Assembly: GCA_944388215.1 (NCBI GenBank) | Contig: CALXHT010000020.1 | Span: forward strand, 1 to 37,020 | From: an uncultured Gemmiger sp. | Lineage (GTDB): Bacteria > Bacillota > Clostridia > Oscillospirales > Ruminococcaceae | DNA: 37,020 bases | Reading direction: 5' to 3' | In this document: one piece after another, positions 8,300-16,369 of the stretch | Layout: every line of letters starts with the position of its first letter | How positions within the stretch are numbered: position 1 is the first letter of the stretch | Position numbers and translations under genes: made by a program | Notes under the pieces: model-generated | The model's input: the letters and a program-made list of their open reading frames with translations, nothing else | What the model was told of the DNA's origin: nothing | The model's database searches: none

Positions 8300-9289
8300 A
8301 TGAAACGGATCGCCTGTTTGCTGCCGGCGTTTTTGCTGGCATTGTTCCTGACGGCCTGCGGGTCCAAGGAATGCCCGGAGAACACACTGACCGCCCTTCT
8401 GGCGGAGGACAGAACGTCGGTCACCTTCACCTCGGTGACGGTGAGCAGCCACCAGGTGGAGGACAACGACGACACCGTCACCGCCACCGTGGAGTACGAG
8501 AACGACTATGCCACCTTCACCAGTGAGATGCGCATCGGCACGCGGTACTTCCCGGAGCAGCGGGAATGGATACTCCTCGACGTGTACGAGGAGACCCCCA
8601 CCGCGGTGGAGCCCAAGGCGCTGCCCACGGCGGAGGATGTGACGGCGCTGTTTGACGCCGACCGGGGCCAGTGCTTCACCATGATGGGGCTGTGCCAGGA
8701 CGGCCTGCTGGACAGCAAGAATCCCCTGATGCTGGATATCGGCTTCACGGTGGGGGAGGCCACCCGTGTGGACCCCGATCCCACCCAGCCCATGCTCAGC
8801 GTGCCGCTGGACGTGGAAGGGCAGCGGGACGGCTGGTTCACCACCCACGGCACCATTGTGATGCAGCTTGCCTTTGCCCCCGGCGACGGCAGCTGGTCGG
8901 TGGCGGACGTGCAGCCGGGCAGCGATTTCTCCATGGACTGCGTGCTGGCCAACCGCAGCTACGCCAGCGACCCCCATGTGGCGGGCATGAAGCCCGGCGT
9001 GGGCGACGTGACCATGGTGTACGGGCTGCAGCTGGGGGACTTTGACTGGACCACCCTCTCCTTCACGGGGGACTGCGTCTACACCGAGAAGAACGTGACG
9101 GAGGATACCGAGAAATCCTACGATGTGGCTGACCTGGTGAAGGTGGGCTACGACAGCGGCTGGATTGACGGCGCCACCTTCAAGGTCTATGTGGAGGACA
9201 CGCTGGTTGCCTTCATGATGGTGGATGAGGACGGCCAGGACCTGATCCAGGATATGCGGAACTACACGCTGCACCTGCAGCAGGGCTGA
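8300..9289 (+). CDS. Surface lipoprotein, paralogue of the 26970 protein
   Basis: A 329-residue protein with a type-II signal peptide (MKRIACLLPAFLLALFLTAC), so lipid anchoring at the first Cys is expected. AGGAGG lies just upstream of ATG 8300. The rest is acidic and beta-rich with no catalytic motif. Several blocks correspond in order to the 26970 protein: DDTVTATVEYEN, PTAVEPK, NPLMLD...PTQPMLSVPLDVEGQRDGWF, THGTI, DVQPGSDFSMDCVLANRSY and LGDFDW. The two are therefore paralogues that share the predicted LytTR control site. A short hairpin (ACAG-CAG/CTG-CTGT, 8263-8286) lies in the leader. Probable role: an outer-face sensor or envelope-stress protein, inferred only. Confidence 0.8.
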   Translation: MKRIACLLPAFLLALFLTACGSKECPENTLTALLAEDRTSVTFTSVTVSSHQVEDNDDTVTATVEYENDYATFTSEMRIGTRYFPEQREWILLDVYEETPTAVEPKALPTAEDVTALFDADRGQCFTMMGLCQDGLLDSKNPLMLDIGFTVGEATRVDPDPTQPMLSVPLDVEGQRDGWFTTHGTIVMQLAFAPGDGSWSVADVQPGSDFSMDCVLANRSYASDPHVAGMKPGVGDVTMVYGLQLGDFDWTTLSFTGDCVYTEKNVTEDTEKSYDVADLVKVGYDSGWIDGATFKVYVEDTLVAFMMVDEDGQDLIQDMRNYTLHLQQG

Positions 9290-9303
9290 CCCGCAGATAC
9301 AAC

Positions 9304-9350
9304 AAGCGCCGGGATTTGTGCACACAGCACAAATCCCGGCGCTTATTTTT
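9304..9350. terminator. Bidirectional terminator, palindrome family copy 3
   Basis: A perfect 18-bp stem (AAGCGCCGGGATTTGTGC at 9304-9321, with its complement at 9327-9344) has a 5-nt loop and ends in TTATTTTT on the plus strand. It lies between convergent genes and can end both the lipoprotein gene and the flavin operon. Confidence 0.85.
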
Positions 9351-9362
9351 GGTGATTGGGCC

Positions 9363-9800
9363 TTACAGGAACATTCCGGCGCAGCCCTGCACGGCCAGGA
9401 AGAGCACCCCGGCGCTGAGCAGCGGGGCCACCTTGCCGGCGGAGCCGGAGGCCAGCCGGTCGCAGATGGCGGTGAAGAGGAAGGTGAGCACCGTGGCGGC
9501 CACGCAGCCCGCCAGGGCGAACCGCAGCAGCCCTTCGCCGGAAAGCAGCCCGGCGGCCAGGGGCAGCAGGGCGAAGGTGGCGGCGTTGAGCAAAAGCACG
9601 GCCAGCCAGTTGCGCTTCGTCACCCGGGGGCCGGTGTAATATTCCAGCACCAGGGCCGCCAGCGTGACGGCGCAGATCAGCATCAGGTCCAGCTTCGGCA
9701 GGATGGCGGCGGGGGCAAAGGCCCGCAGCACCACCATCCAGAGCAGCACCAGCCCGGTGACCACCGCCAGGAAGACGTTGAATCGTTCGATCTGTTTCAT
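9363..9800 (-). CDS. Unknown small polytopic membrane protein, last gene of the rnf-like operon
   Basis: A 145-residue protein with about four to five hydrophobic segments (FLAVVTGLVLLWMVVL; LMLICAVTLAALVLEYY; WLAVLLLNAATFALLPLAAG; FALAGCVAATVLTFLFTAI; VAPLLSAGVLFLAVQGCAGMFL). It starts four bases after rnfG and has a GGGGAGG site. It is shorter than RnfA or RnfE (about 190-230 residues) and lacks their conserved Cys motifs, so I do not call it either. Its position suggests a membrane partner of RnfD/RnfG. No family was recognised. Confidence 0.65.
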   Translation of the reverse strand: MKQIERFNVFLAVVTGLVLLWMVVLRAFAPAAILPKLDLMLICAVTLAALVLEYYTGPRVTKRNWLAVLLLNAATFALLPLAAGLLSGEGLLRFALAGCVAATVLTFLFTAICDRLASGSAGKVAPLLSAGVLFLAVQGCAGMFL

Positions 9801-9804
9801 GGTA

Positions 9805-10344
9805 TCAACCTCCCCATTCGGTGGCGCCGGCGCTGATGTCGGCGCCGGTCACATAAGCGCTGGCCGAAGTCACAGCCTTGGCCACCGCCTTGGAGGTGAC
9901 GGTGGCGCCGGCCAGGGCGTCCACATTGTCACCCACCGTGAAGGACGTGCCGTTCCAGAGGAACTGGGACAAAAAGTCCACGTTGGACAGCGCCCCCATG
10001 CCGAGACCGAAGGTCTCCTGCATGTCCCGGACCACCAGGCCCGCGATGCTGCCGTCGTTGTGCACGCCCACCAGCATGGTCACGTCCCCGGCGTAGCCCG
10101 CCGTGACGGTCTCGATCACATAGCCGTTGTCCGCCTTGTAGACGGCGGCAATGTTCTCGTCCTCGCCGGTGTAGTCCTCTTCGGTGAAGCTCTCGGCGCC
10201 GGGCAGCAGGGTGGAAAGGATGGACTGCAGTTCCTTTTGCTGATTTTCCCGGGCGGTGGGGGCCAGCAGGGTGCTCACCAGAAGCAGCACCACCGCGCAG
10301 GCCAGCAGCACCGCCGCAGGGTCAAGACGTTGGATTCGTTTCAT
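9805..10344 (-). CDS. rnfG: RnfG-like FMN-binding subunit
   Basis: A 179-residue protein: one N-terminal membrane anchor (VLLACAVVLLLVSTLLA) and an extracytoplasmic FMN_bind domain. The flavinylation motif DALAGATVTSKAV is present; in this family the Thr of GAT receives FMN by a phosphoester bond made by ApbE. GLVVRDMQETFGLGM matches the substrate-channel region of RnfG. The start overlaps the rnfD stop (ATGA), indicating coupling. In Rnf complexes RnfG passes electrons between RnfD and the membrane Fe-S subunits RnfE/RnfA, which are absent here. Confidence 0.85.
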   Translation of the reverse strand: MKRIQRLDPAAVLLACAVVLLLVSTLLAPTARENQQKELQSILSTLLPGAESFTEEDYTGEDENIAAVYKADNGYVIETVTAGYAGDVTMLVGVHNDGSIAGLVVRDMQETFGLGMGALSNVDFLSQFLWNGTSFTVGDNVDALAGATVTSKAVAKAVTSASAYVTGADISAGATEWGG

Positions 10345-11315
10345 GACGGGGTGCCTCCTTTCACGGTGCCGAAGCGCTTGGGCGGGGTCAGCCGGTCCAG
10401 GCTCCAGGCGCAGGCGTTCATCAGCAGGATGGCGTAGGTGACGCCCTCCGGGAAAAGCCCGTAGTAGCGGAAGGCCACGGTGAGGGCACCGCAGCCCACC
10501 CCGTAGACCAGCTGGCCCCAGGGGGTGACGGGGGAGGTGGCGTAGTCGGTGGCCATGAAGAAGGCGCCCAGCAGCACGCCGCCGCCCAACAGGTTATAGA
10601 GCATCCAGAGCAGCGGGTCCTGGCCCTTGGAAAAAATCAGGGTCAGCACCGCCACGGTGCCGAGATAGGCCACCGGGATGCGCCAGGAGATCACCTTGCG
10701 CACCAAGAGATAGGCGCCGCCCAGCAGGATGGCCAGGGCGGACACTTCGCCGATGCAGCCGCCGATGTTGCCCAGGAACATGTCCGCGAGGGACTCGGTG
10801 GGCAGGGCGGGCATGAGCATGTGGTGGAGGGGCGTGGCGGAGGCCACCATGTCCACCGACAGGGACAGGGCGTCCGGCCTGGTGCCGGGGGCGGCAAAGC
10901 GGGTGATGCAGGCGGGCCAGCAGAGCATGAGGAAGGCGCGGGCCGCCAGGGCGGGGTTGAAGATATTCTGCCCGAGGCCGCCGATGAGGCCCTTGACCAC
11001 CACGATGGCGAAGACGCCGCCCACAGCCGCCACCCAGTAGGGGGCGGTGGCGGGCAGGGTCAGGGCCAGCAGCAGGCCGGTGACGGCGGCGGAAAGATCA
11101 GGCAGGGTGTTGGACTGGCGGGTCAGGGTGCGGTAGAGCCATTCCGAGACCAGGCAGGCCGCCACCGACACCACCGCCAGCACCAGGCTGCGCAGGCCGA
11201 AGAACCATACGCCGGCCAGCAGGGTGGGCAGCAGGGCCACCAGCACCGCGCCCATCAGGCGGCTGGTGTGGGTGCCGCTGTGGATGTGCGGGGAAGATGT
11301 CACAACCAGTTTCAT
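10341..11315 (-). CDS. rnfD: RnfD-like membrane flavoprotein
   Basis: A 324-residue protein; the ATG at 11315 overlaps the rnfC stop (ATGA). Multiple membrane helices, LGQNIFNPALAARAFLM and GALTVAFRYYGLFPEGVTYAILLMN are typical of the RnfD/NqrB family. The covalent FMN site is DMVASATPL, aligned with the usual D-x-x-[ST]-G-A-T-P-L. Ser replaces Gly but the acceptor Thr and the Asp six residues before it are kept. RnfD accepts electrons from RnfC and carries them across the membrane. It is full length for the family. Confidence 0.88.
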   Translation of the reverse strand: MKLVVTSSPHIHSGTHTSRLMGAVLVALLPTLLAGVWFFGLRSLVLAVVSVAACLVSEWLYRTLTRQSNTLPDLSAAVTGLLLALTLPATAPYWVAAVGGVFAIVVVKGLIGGLGQNIFNPALAARAFLMLCWPACITRFAAPGTRPDALSLSVDMVASATPLHHMLMPALPTESLADMFLGNIGGCIGEVSALAILLGGAYLLVRKVISWRIPVAYLGTVAVLTLIFSKGQDPLLWMLYNLLGGGVLLGAFFMATDYATSPVTPWGQLVYGVGCGALTVAFRYYGLFPEGVTYAILLMNACAWSLDRLTPPKRFGTVKGGTPS

Positions 11316-12619
11316 GCTTTTTGGGCCTCCTTCAGCAGGGATTTGCCGGCGCGGAACCGTTCCACCAGGGGCAGGTTGCCCGGGCAGACGTAGGCGCAGC
11401 TGCCGCACTCGATGCAGTCGGTCAGGTGCAGGCGCTGCAGTTCCTGTACATTGCCGCTCTTCTCAAAGCGGTAGAGGTAGAGGGGCTGCAGATGCATGGG
11501 GCAGACCGCCACGCAGCGGCTGCACCGGATGCAGGTGGGGGTCTCGGGCCGGGGCGGGGTTTCTTTCAGGCAGAGGATGGCGTTGGTGCCCTTGAGCACC
11601 GGCACGTCCAGGTCCTGCTGGGCCACGCCCATCATGGGGCCGCCCGCCAGCACCTTGACGGTATCCTCGGCCATGCCGCCGGCGGCCTCGATGGTCTCCT
11701 GGAAGGAGGCGCCCAGCCGGACGATGAGGTTCTTGGGGGCGTTGGCGCCGTCGCCGGTGACGGTGACGATGCGGCGGGTGACTGCCTTGCCCTCGTAGAC
11801 CGCCTGGTACACCGAGGCGGCGGTGGCGGCGTTGAAGACGGCGCAGCCCACGGCGGCGGGCAGCTGGCCGGGGGGCACCTGCCGCCCGGTGACCGCCTGG
11901 ATCAGCTGTTTTTCGGCGCCCTGGGGGTAGCGGGTGGGCAGCACCTGCACCCGGATGGCGGTATCTTTCGGGAGATGTTCCTTCAGGATGCGGATGGCGT
12001 CCGCCTTGTTGTCCTCCACGGCGATGACCACATGCTTGGGGTTCAGGGCGTAGGCCAGCGCCTCGGCCCCGCCGATCACCTGCTGGGGATAGCTGCAGAG
12101 CAGCATGTCGTCGGCGGTGATGTAGGGCTCGCACTCGCAGGCGTTGATGAGGATATAGTCCACCTGGCCGAGAGCCGAGAAGGCCTTCACGTCGGTGGGG
12201 AAGGTGGCGCCGCCCATGCCCACGATGCCCGCCTCCCGGATGGTGTTGAGGATCTCCTGGGGGGAGAGCTCCTGGTGGTTCGGGTGGGGCTGGAGGGCGT
12301 CGTCGGGGGTGTCGGCGAAGTCGTTTTCAATGACGATGGAGAGCGCCTGGCGGCCGTTGGGGTGCAGGCGGGGCTCGATGGCCACCACCTTGCCGGACAC
12401 CGAGGCGTGGACGGGGGCGCACAGCCCCTCACCGTCGCCGATCTTCTGGCCCATCTTCACGGTGTCGCCCACCTGGACCAGCGGCGTGCAGGGCGCGCCG
12501 ATATGCTGCACCATGGGCAGCACGACCTGCGCCGGCAGCGGCGCGGGAACGGGGGCACCGCCCCGGGAAAGGTCCTTGTGACCCTCCGGGTGGATGCCGC
12601 CCCAAAACAGTTTTCTCAT
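11312..12619 (-). CDS. rnfC: RnfC-like NADH-oxidising Fe-S flavoprotein subunit
   Basis: A 435-residue cytoplasmic-face subunit. It opens MRKLFWGGIHPEGHK, followed by a barrel-sandwich domain. The flavin/NADH-binding domain has GIVGMGGATFPTDVK and ACECEPYITADD. Two [4Fe-4S] motifs follow (CIRCSRCVAVCP and CIECGSCAYVCP). RnfC oxidises NADH (or receives electrons from RnfB) and reduces the membrane flavins. All key residues are present, and the length is normal for Firmicute RnfC. It lies 35 bases after apbE and overlaps rnfD. Confidence 0.9.
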   Translation of the reverse strand: MRKLFWGGIHPEGHKDLSRGGAPVPAPLPAQVVLPMVQHIGAPCTPLVQVGDTVKMGQKIGDGEGLCAPVHASVSGKVVAIEPRLHPNGRQALSIVIENDFADTPDDALQPHPNHQELSPQEILNTIREAGIVGMGGATFPTDVKAFSALGQVDYILINACECEPYITADDMLLCSYPQQVIGGAEALAYALNPKHVVIAVEDNKADAIRILKEHLPKDTAIRVQVLPTRYPQGAEKQLIQAVTGRQVPPGQLPAAVGCAVFNAATAASVYQAVYEGKAVTRRIVTVTGDGANAPKNLIVRLGASFQETIEAAGGMAEDTVKVLAGGPMMGVAQQDLDVPVLKGTNAILCLKETPPRPETPTCIRCSRCVAVCPMHLQPLYLYRFEKSGNVQELQRLHLTDCIECGSCAYVCPGNLPLVERFRAGKSLLKEAQKA

Positions 12620-12654
12620 GGTTCGTACACCTCAATTACTGGGAGTGTTGGAAA

Positions 12655-13701
12655 CTATACGCGGATATGGTCCCGGAATCCGGGACTGTACACTAGGGTT
12701 CCGTCGCTCTGCACCCACAGGGCCTCGGCGTCAAAGCGGTCCAGCAGCGCCTGACCCTCCGCTTGCGGCAGGGTGAACAGGGCGGTGGAGAGGGCGTCGG
12801 CCAGGCCGGAGTCTGGGCAGAGGATGGTGACGGCCCGCCAATAGCGGGCGGGGTAGAGGGTGTCGGGGTCGATGATGTGGTGGTAGACCACACCGTCCAC
12901 CGTGTAGTACCGCTGGTAGTCCCCGCTGGTCACCACGGCGTAGTTATCCACATAGAGCGTGTGGAGATACCGGCTGGTGTCGTCGGGGTCCTCGATGCCC
13001 ACCACCCAGGGCTGGCCGCTGTCCGGCTTGGGGCCGGTGGCGCAGACGTTGCCGCCGATGCTGATGAGCAGCCCCTCGGGGGCGTTCTCACACACCCGCT
13101 GGGCGGCGTAGCCCTTGGCGATGGCCCCCACGTCGAGACGCACCTCCGGGTCTGTAAAATACACCGTGCCCGCCTCCTCATCGATCTGGATGCTGTTAAT
13201 ATCGGTGTGGGCGGCGGCTTCTTTCAGGGCAGCGTCGTCGGGCAGGGCGGCGGCCTCGGGGTTCTCGATGCCCGCCTCCCGGGCGTCGTGCCACAGGCTT
13301 AAAACGCTGCCCATGGCAATGTTCACCCGGCCGCCCGTCTCGGCGTAGAGCTCCTTGCTGAAGAGCAGCAGGTCGAGGATCTTCCGGTCCACCGCCACCG
13401 GGCCCTGCCCGGCGCGGTCGTTGACGGTCTTGAGGTTGGTCATCCCCTCGTAGTCGTTGTAGATGTCGTAGAGCCGGTGGTATTCCAGCAGCTCGTCGTG
13501 GATGCCTTGGGCCGTGGCGGTGAAATCCGCCTTGCTGTCGGCGTAGCCCACAATGGTGGTGACCGTGTCAAAGAGGGTCAGGAAGGTGGCCTGGTAGCGC
13601 TGCGGCCCGGCGGTCTCGGCGGTGGCCGGAGTTTCTGCCGGGGCGGCGGCGCAGCCGAAGAGCAGCAGCACCGCCAGCAGCAAAGGGAACAATCGCTTCA
13701 T
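12655..13701 (-). CDS. apbE: ApbE-type FAD:protein FMN transferase, lipoprotein
   Basis: A 348-residue protein with a lipobox signal (LLLAVLLLFGC), placing the enzyme on the outer face of the membrane. It transfers FMN from FAD to Thr of exported flavoproteins. Visible motifs are FDTVTTI, RLDVGAIAKGYAAQRV (FAD binding), LISIGGNVCATG, HHIIDPDTLYPA, and LADALSTALFTL near the metal site. Probable targets are encoded beside it: RnfG, RnfD and the two-domain lipoprotein at 13762. It is the operon's maturation enzyme. Confidence 0.92.
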   Translation of the reverse strand: MKRLFPLLLAVLLLFGCAAAPAETPATAETAGPQRYQATFLTLFDTVTTIVGYADSKADFTATAQGIHDELLEYHRLYDIYNDYEGMTNLKTVNDRAGQGPVAVDRKILDLLLFSKELYAETGGRVNIAMGSVLSLWHDAREAGIENPEAAALPDDAALKEAAAHTDINSIQIDEEAGTVYFTDPEVRLDVGAIAKGYAAQRVCENAPEGLLISIGGNVCATGPKPDSGQPWVVGIEDPDDTSRYLHTLYVDNYAVVTSGDYQRYYTVDGVVYHHIIDPDTLYPARYWRAVTILCPDSGLADALSTALFTLPQAEGQALLDRFDAEALWVQSDGTLVYSPGFRDHIRV

Positions 13702-13761
13702 AGAATCTCTGCTTTCCGGTTGGGGGACGGGACCTTTACAGAACCGTCCGGCATGTCAGGT

Positions 13762-14844
13762 TCAGGCCCCGGCCTTGGCCACCAGGGCCTGGAAGCCGCC
13801 GATGGAGATGGTCACCGAGGCGGCCAGGTCGGCGTCACCGGCCTTGCCCTCCTCGGTCACGGCGAGACCGGCCACCTCGTCGGGGGTCTTGCGCGCCACG
13901 TAGGCGCCGAAGGCCGCGGCCTGCTCGTACCATTCCTTGCCGATGGAGCTGGCCTTCTTCATGCCGTAATCGTCGCCCAGCTGGTTCTTGGTCAGCACGG
14001 GGGCGGTCAGGTCGGTGGTGATGGCGCCGGCGGCGTCAAAGTTCACGTTGGCCTGCACGGCGTCGATGGCGCAGCTGGTGATGGTGTCGCCGTTCATCGT
14101 GATGGCGGCCGCCGTGGTGTAGGCCTGGGCAAGACCGTCTCCCTCGGCGGAGGCGTCCTTGCTGTCCGCCAGGCTGGTGGTGGAGGTGAGATACAGAGTA
14201 TCCCCCGCCATGGCGCCCAGATAAGTGGCGTTGGCGGCGGCCTCCTCGATGGCGTCCAGATAGCCCGCGATGGAGATGGTCACCGAGGCGGCCAGATCAG
14301 CCTCCCCGGCCTTGCCGTCCTCGGTCACGGCGATGCCGCGGATTTCATCCAGCGTCTTGCCCTCCACATAGTCGGCCAGGGCCTGGACCTGCTCGTTCCA
14401 CTCCTTGCCGATGGAACTGGCCTTCTTCATGCCGTAGGCGTCGCCCAGCTCGTTCTTGGAAGAGACGGGGGCGGTCAGGTCGGTGGTGATGGCGCCGGCG
14501 GCGTCAAAGTTTACCTTGGACTGCACGGCGTCGATGACGCACTCGTCGATGACGCCGTCCTCCGAGATGGTCACGGCCACCAGGTTGATGTTGGCCTGGG
14601 CCAGGCCGTCCTCGCCGTCGGCGGCGGGCTTGCTGCTGGAAAGGTCGGTGCCCAGGTAAAGGCCGGTCTTTACGGCACCCTCTCCGGCGCTCTCGCCGGT
14701 CTGGGGGGCCGGGGTGGTGGGGTCACTGGCGGGGGGCGCCGAGGTCTCCGGCTGGGGTACCGCCACGACAGCGGTGCTGCCGCAGGCGGAAAGGGTGCCC
14801 GCGGCCAGCGTCCCGGCCAGGATCATTGCGAACAGTTTTTTCAT
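13762..14844 (-). CDS. Lipoprotein with two tandem FMN_bind-like domains
   Basis: A 360-residue protein; AGGAGG precedes ATG 14844. A lipobox signal (GTLAAGTLSAC) and a Pro/Thr/Ser linker lead into two copies of a ~140-residue domain. Matching blocks are KVNFDAAGAITTDLTAPV / NVNFDAAGAITTDLTAPV, YGMKKASSIGKEW in both, and DLAASVTISI in both. The last block lies where FMN_bind proteins have D-x-x-[ST]-G-A-T: the Asp and Thr keep the same six-residue spacing, but GA is replaced by SV. The architecture recalls Listeria PplA, a lipoprotein carrying two flavins. I infer an extracellular flavoprotein modified by the adjacent ApbE; the divergent motif leaves this untested. Confidence 0.7.
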   Translation of the reverse strand: MKKLFAMILAGTLAAGTLSACGSTAVVAVPQPETSAPPASDPTTPAPQTGESAGEGAVKTGLYLGTDLSSSKPAADGEDGLAQANINLVAVTISEDGVIDECVIDAVQSKVNFDAAGAITTDLTAPVSSKNELGDAYGMKKASSIGKEWNEQVQALADYVEGKTLDEIRGIAVTEDGKAGEADLAASVTISIAGYLDAIEEAAANATYLGAMAGDTLYLTSTTSLADSKDASAEGDGLAQAYTTAAAITMNGDTITSCAIDAVQANVNFDAAGAITTDLTAPVLTKNQLGDDYGMKKASSIGKEWYEQAAAFGAYVARKTPDEVAGLAVTEEGKAGDADLAASVTISIGGFQALVAKAGA

Positions 14845-14862
14845 GGGTAGTGCCTCCTGCAT

Positions 14863-15192
14863 TTATGATTCAGTATGGTCAATCTGCTTCATCTCAAAAT
14901 GGATGAGAAATGAGAGCAGTGCCCGCAATAGGATGACGGCGCCCAGTACCATGAGTTCGTTCATCTCCCGTACCAGCACCGTTTTGAGGATTTCTGCCGC
15001 CATTTTGAATTCCAGGCTGGTGGCAAGGCCGTTGGCCAGGGCAAACTTCACGTCCCCCTGGGCGTGGAAGAGAAGCCCTTTGAGATACCGCCAGAAGGCG
15101 ATGGCCGCCGAGACCGCCACCACAAAGATGCCCATGAGTTCCAGGATGGCGATGAGGGGCGGCAGGATGAATTCAACAAATTGCATCAGCAT
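14863..15192 (-). CDS. DUF1622 family membrane protein
   Basis: A 109-residue protein; ATG 15192 follows AAGGAGG and overlaps the preceding stop by seven bases. Three hydrophobic helices (FILPPLIAILELMGIFVVAVSAAIAFW; LMVLGAVILLRALLSFLIHF) flank the family signature FALANGLATSLEFKMAAEILKTVLVRE. DUF1622 proteins are small, widespread and of unknown function. Here it lies between a substrate-transporter-like protein and flavin-carrying electron-transfer proteins, so a membrane role in the same pathway is plausible but unproven. Confidence 0.85.
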   Translation of the reverse strand: MLMQFVEFILPPLIAILELMGIFVVAVSAAIAFWRYLKGLLFHAQGDVKFALANGLATSLEFKMAAEILKTVLVREMNELMVLGAVILLRALLSFLIHFEMKQIDHTES

Positions 15193-15718
15193 GGGGGGCC
15201 TCCTTGTTTGAGAAAGGGTAGATCGGCGGCCAGCATCGCCCGGAAGAGGGCCGACGAGATGGCGCCGGTGAGAAAGCCTGTGGCGATGGCCACCAGCAAC
15301 AGAAAGGGCAGGTAGGCCACCACATAGCCGGAGCGCAGCAGCGCCACGGCCACGAGGATCTGGCCCACATGGTGGGCGGCGGCGCCCAGGATGCTCACGC
15401 CGTACACCGAGAGAACGGGCAGCCGCCGCGCCAGGGCCATGACGGCCAGGGCCAGCAGTCCGCCGGTGATGGAGAAACAGAAGGCGGTGACGCCGCCCCC
15501 GAAGAGGGAACCCAGCAGACACCGCACGCAGAGGATGGCCAGCGCCATCCGCCCGCCCAGGAAATAGAGGGCAAACAGGGTGACCAGGTTGGCCAGTCCC
15601 AGCTTGATGCCGGGCAGCGGCACCAGCAGCTGCAGCGGGATGAACCGCTCCATCCAGGAAAGCCCCAGGGCCAGGGCGGTGAGCAGGGCGGCCCGGGCCA
15701 GACGCTGTGTCTTGTTCA
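15186..15718 (-). CDS. Gx transporter family protein (EetB-like)
   Basis: A 177-residue polytopic protein of the family annotated as Gx transporter or heptaprenyl diphosphate synthase component I (COG4769), which resembles ECF substrate-binding subunits. Visible features are RAALLTALALGLSWMERFIP, PGIKLGLANLVTLFALYFLGG and GAAAHHVGQILVA. In Listeria and Enterococcus extracellular electron-transfer loci a protein of this type (EetB, from memory) sits beside a NusG-II protein, as here. It may move a flavin or quinone precursor; the substrate is not known. It starts 12 bases after the preceding gene. Confidence 0.8.
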
Positions 15719-15730
15719 TGGTGTGACCTC

Positions 15731-16132
15731 CTATCCGGTGACGCCGTCCACTTCGGGGGCGCCGGAGCCGCCCACCAGCCGCAGCTCCAGCCGGTTGGGC
15801 AGGCAGACGATGCTGCGGCCGGATTCCTGCTGCCAGCCGCTCTTGACGCAGTCCTGGCCGGGGCAGTCGGCGTCCAGGATGCAGACCCGTCCGTTCTCGA
15901 TGCAGACGGTGTTGTGGTAGTCGCCCCCCACCACGAATTCCCGGTTCACGGCCAGGGGGTACTCTGACTGGAGCACCCCGTCCTGCCAGACCTGCACGGT
16001 GGCGGCGGTGCCGTGGCGGCCCAGGGCAAAATACACAAGCAGCGCCGCGGCGGCCAGCAGGACCAGCGCCGCCGCCACAAAGTCCCCGGGGCGCAGCGTC
16101 AGCCGCGGGGCGTTTTTTTCGGTCTGTTTCAT
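15731..16132 (-). CDS. NusG domain II-containing protein (EetA-like)
   Basis: A 133-residue protein; AGGAG lies seven bases before ATG 16132. One N-terminal membrane helix (FVAAALVLLAAAALLVYFALG) is followed by an exported NusG-II beta domain with ICIENGRVCI-type sequence (CIENGRVCILDADCPGQDCVKSGW), IVCLPNRLELRLVGG and several Cys. Such proteins are recurrent partners of Gx transporters, ApbE and FMN_bind proteins. It is the first gene of the operon, directly downstream of a strong promoter. Its molecular task is unknown; association with extracytoplasmic redox proteins is the established context. Confidence 0.85.
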   Translation of the reverse strand: MKQTEKNAPRLTLRPGDFVAAALVLLAAAALLVYFALGRHGTAATVQVWQDGVLQSEYPLAVNREFVVGGDYHNTVCIENGRVCILDADCPGQDCVKSGWQQESGRSIVCLPNRLELRLVGGSGAPEVDGVTG

Positions 16133-16250
16133 AAAAGACTCCTGCCTTTGCGCATCCCGTCCGGCGCCGCGGTCCCGCCGCCGCCGGAGAAAACCCTGCC
16201 GACAGCATCTTTCCCCCCGGGCGAAGGATGCATACATTCTTATACAGGAT

Positions 16251-16279
16251 ATCATACTGTAAGAGGGATACCCTGTAAA
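16251..16279 (-). promoter_or_regulatory. Promoter of the rnf-like operon, with a dyad
   Basis: On the minus strand, TTTACA (16274-16279), a 17-bp spacer and TATGAT (16251-16256) fit a sigma-A promoter about 120 bp before the first gene. An imperfect dyad (CAGGATATC...GATACCCTG, about 16245-16275) spans the core promoter and could be an operator. Confidence 0.7.
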
Positions 16280-16369
16280 GGGAGCGAAGGTCTTGGCGGA
16301 TCAGGCGCGCATTGTGGATGGCGGTGCGGGGACTGGGCTACCGGTTCGCCAGCCCCTGAAGGACAGCAA

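Noticed and set aside
10691..14659. Long plus-strand open frames opposite the flavin operon
   Set aside because: They are Gly/Gln/His-rich antisense shadows of high-GC genes, with no ribosome sites or recognisable domains.
9363..16132. A complete ferredoxin:NAD+ Rnf pump
   Set aside because: RnfA, RnfB and RnfE are not encoded between the promoter at 16274 and the terminator at 9304.
16245..16279. A Rex redox-repressor site at the flavin operon promoter
   Set aside because: The dyad lacks the TTGTGAA...TTCACAA pattern.
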